A stretch of 14,634 nucleotides of DNA, from NCBI GenBank assembly GCA_045649205.1, contig JAZRPJ010000014.1, positions 1 through 14,634 of the forward strand, written 5' to 3'. The position numbers and the translations under genes are program-made. Of this stretch, positions 14,569-14,634 are shown piece by piece. The DNA comes from Flemingiibacterium sp045649205 (GTDB lineage Bacteria > Bacillota > Clostridia > Oscillospirales > CAG-272). Position 1 is the stretch's first letter, and every line of letters begins with the position of its first letter. The notes beneath the pieces are model-generated. The model was not told the DNA's origin. It saw nothing but the letters and a program-made list of their open reading frames with translations, and made no database searches.

Positions 14569-14634
14569 ACGTAAAAACGCCGGTGAGGAGTTTCGATTCC
14601 TCATAAGTCGGAGGCCAAGCGGTCTTAGGAAGAC
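14569..14634. other. Unassigned right edge
   Basis: Contains a 6 bp hairpin, TGAGGA (14584-14589) and TCCTCA (14598-14603), with an 8-base loop and no T-tract, then a stretch cut by the window end. Nothing can be assigned with confidence. Confidence 0.3.

Noticed and set aside
14584..14634. tRNA-like look of the right edge (GTTTCGATTC resembling a T-loop, then a D-arm-like GCCAAGCGGTCTTAGG)
   Set aside because: The T-arm would need a G-C closing pair where a T faces C, the best stem leaves an 8-base loop, and no anticodon arm precedes it. The D-arm-like part is cut by the window end, so no cloverleaf can be built.

Overview
The window reads as chromosomal DNA of an anaerobic, probably gut-associated member of the Bacillota (Clostridia; Oscillospiraceae/Ruminococcus-like is a guess from codon and protein style). 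Reasons: a glycyl radical enzyme with its activase, which implies anaerobic life; strong GGAGG-type ribosome binding sites on nearly every gene; sigma-A promoters with TTGACA/TTTACA and TATAAT boxes 17 bp apart; TGA used as a stop.

Layout, left to right. (1) 1-379: a broken IS3-family transposase remnant. (2) 417-2323, minus: two Gfo/Idh/MocA-type proteins in one unit, divergent from (3) an AraC-type regulator (2490-3353, plus). (4) A second AraC-type regulator (3397-4281, minus) converges on the first through a shared hairpin terminator and is divergent from (5) the main operon, 4510-11308, plus: glycyl radical enzyme activase, glycyl radical enzyme, bicupin, class I mannose-6-phosphate-isomerase-like protein, TIM-barrel sugar isomerase/epimerase, and a Gfo/Idh/MocA oxidoreductase, closed by a clear intrinsic terminator. 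(6) 11419-12618, minus: a fourth Gfo/Idh/MocA protein with its own terminator, divergent from (7) a third AraC-type regulator (12820-13680, plus). (8) 13681-14634: a GNAT acetyltransferase that appears unrelated, preceded by what may be the decayed 5' end of another gene, then an unassigned edge.

The core looks like an anaerobic catabolic locus for an unusual carbohydrate, polyol or anhydro-sugar. It has three enzyme units, each facing its own AraC-family regulator. Several Gfo/Idh oxidoreductases could oxidise or reduce sugar hydroxyls, the TIM-barrel, cupin and PMI-like proteins could isomerise or epimerise, and the radical enzyme could do a C-O or C-C cleavage or rearrangement. The most notable point is the radical enzyme: it has a convincing glycyl radical loop and active-site Cys, but the Cys is followed by His-Trp-Met. 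The Gly-Cys-x-Glu signature of the characterised radical eliminases is absent. No transporter, kinase or aldolase lies in the window, so the substrate cannot be named from sequence alone. All assignments come from reading the sequence and from recalled family motifs; no database search was done.
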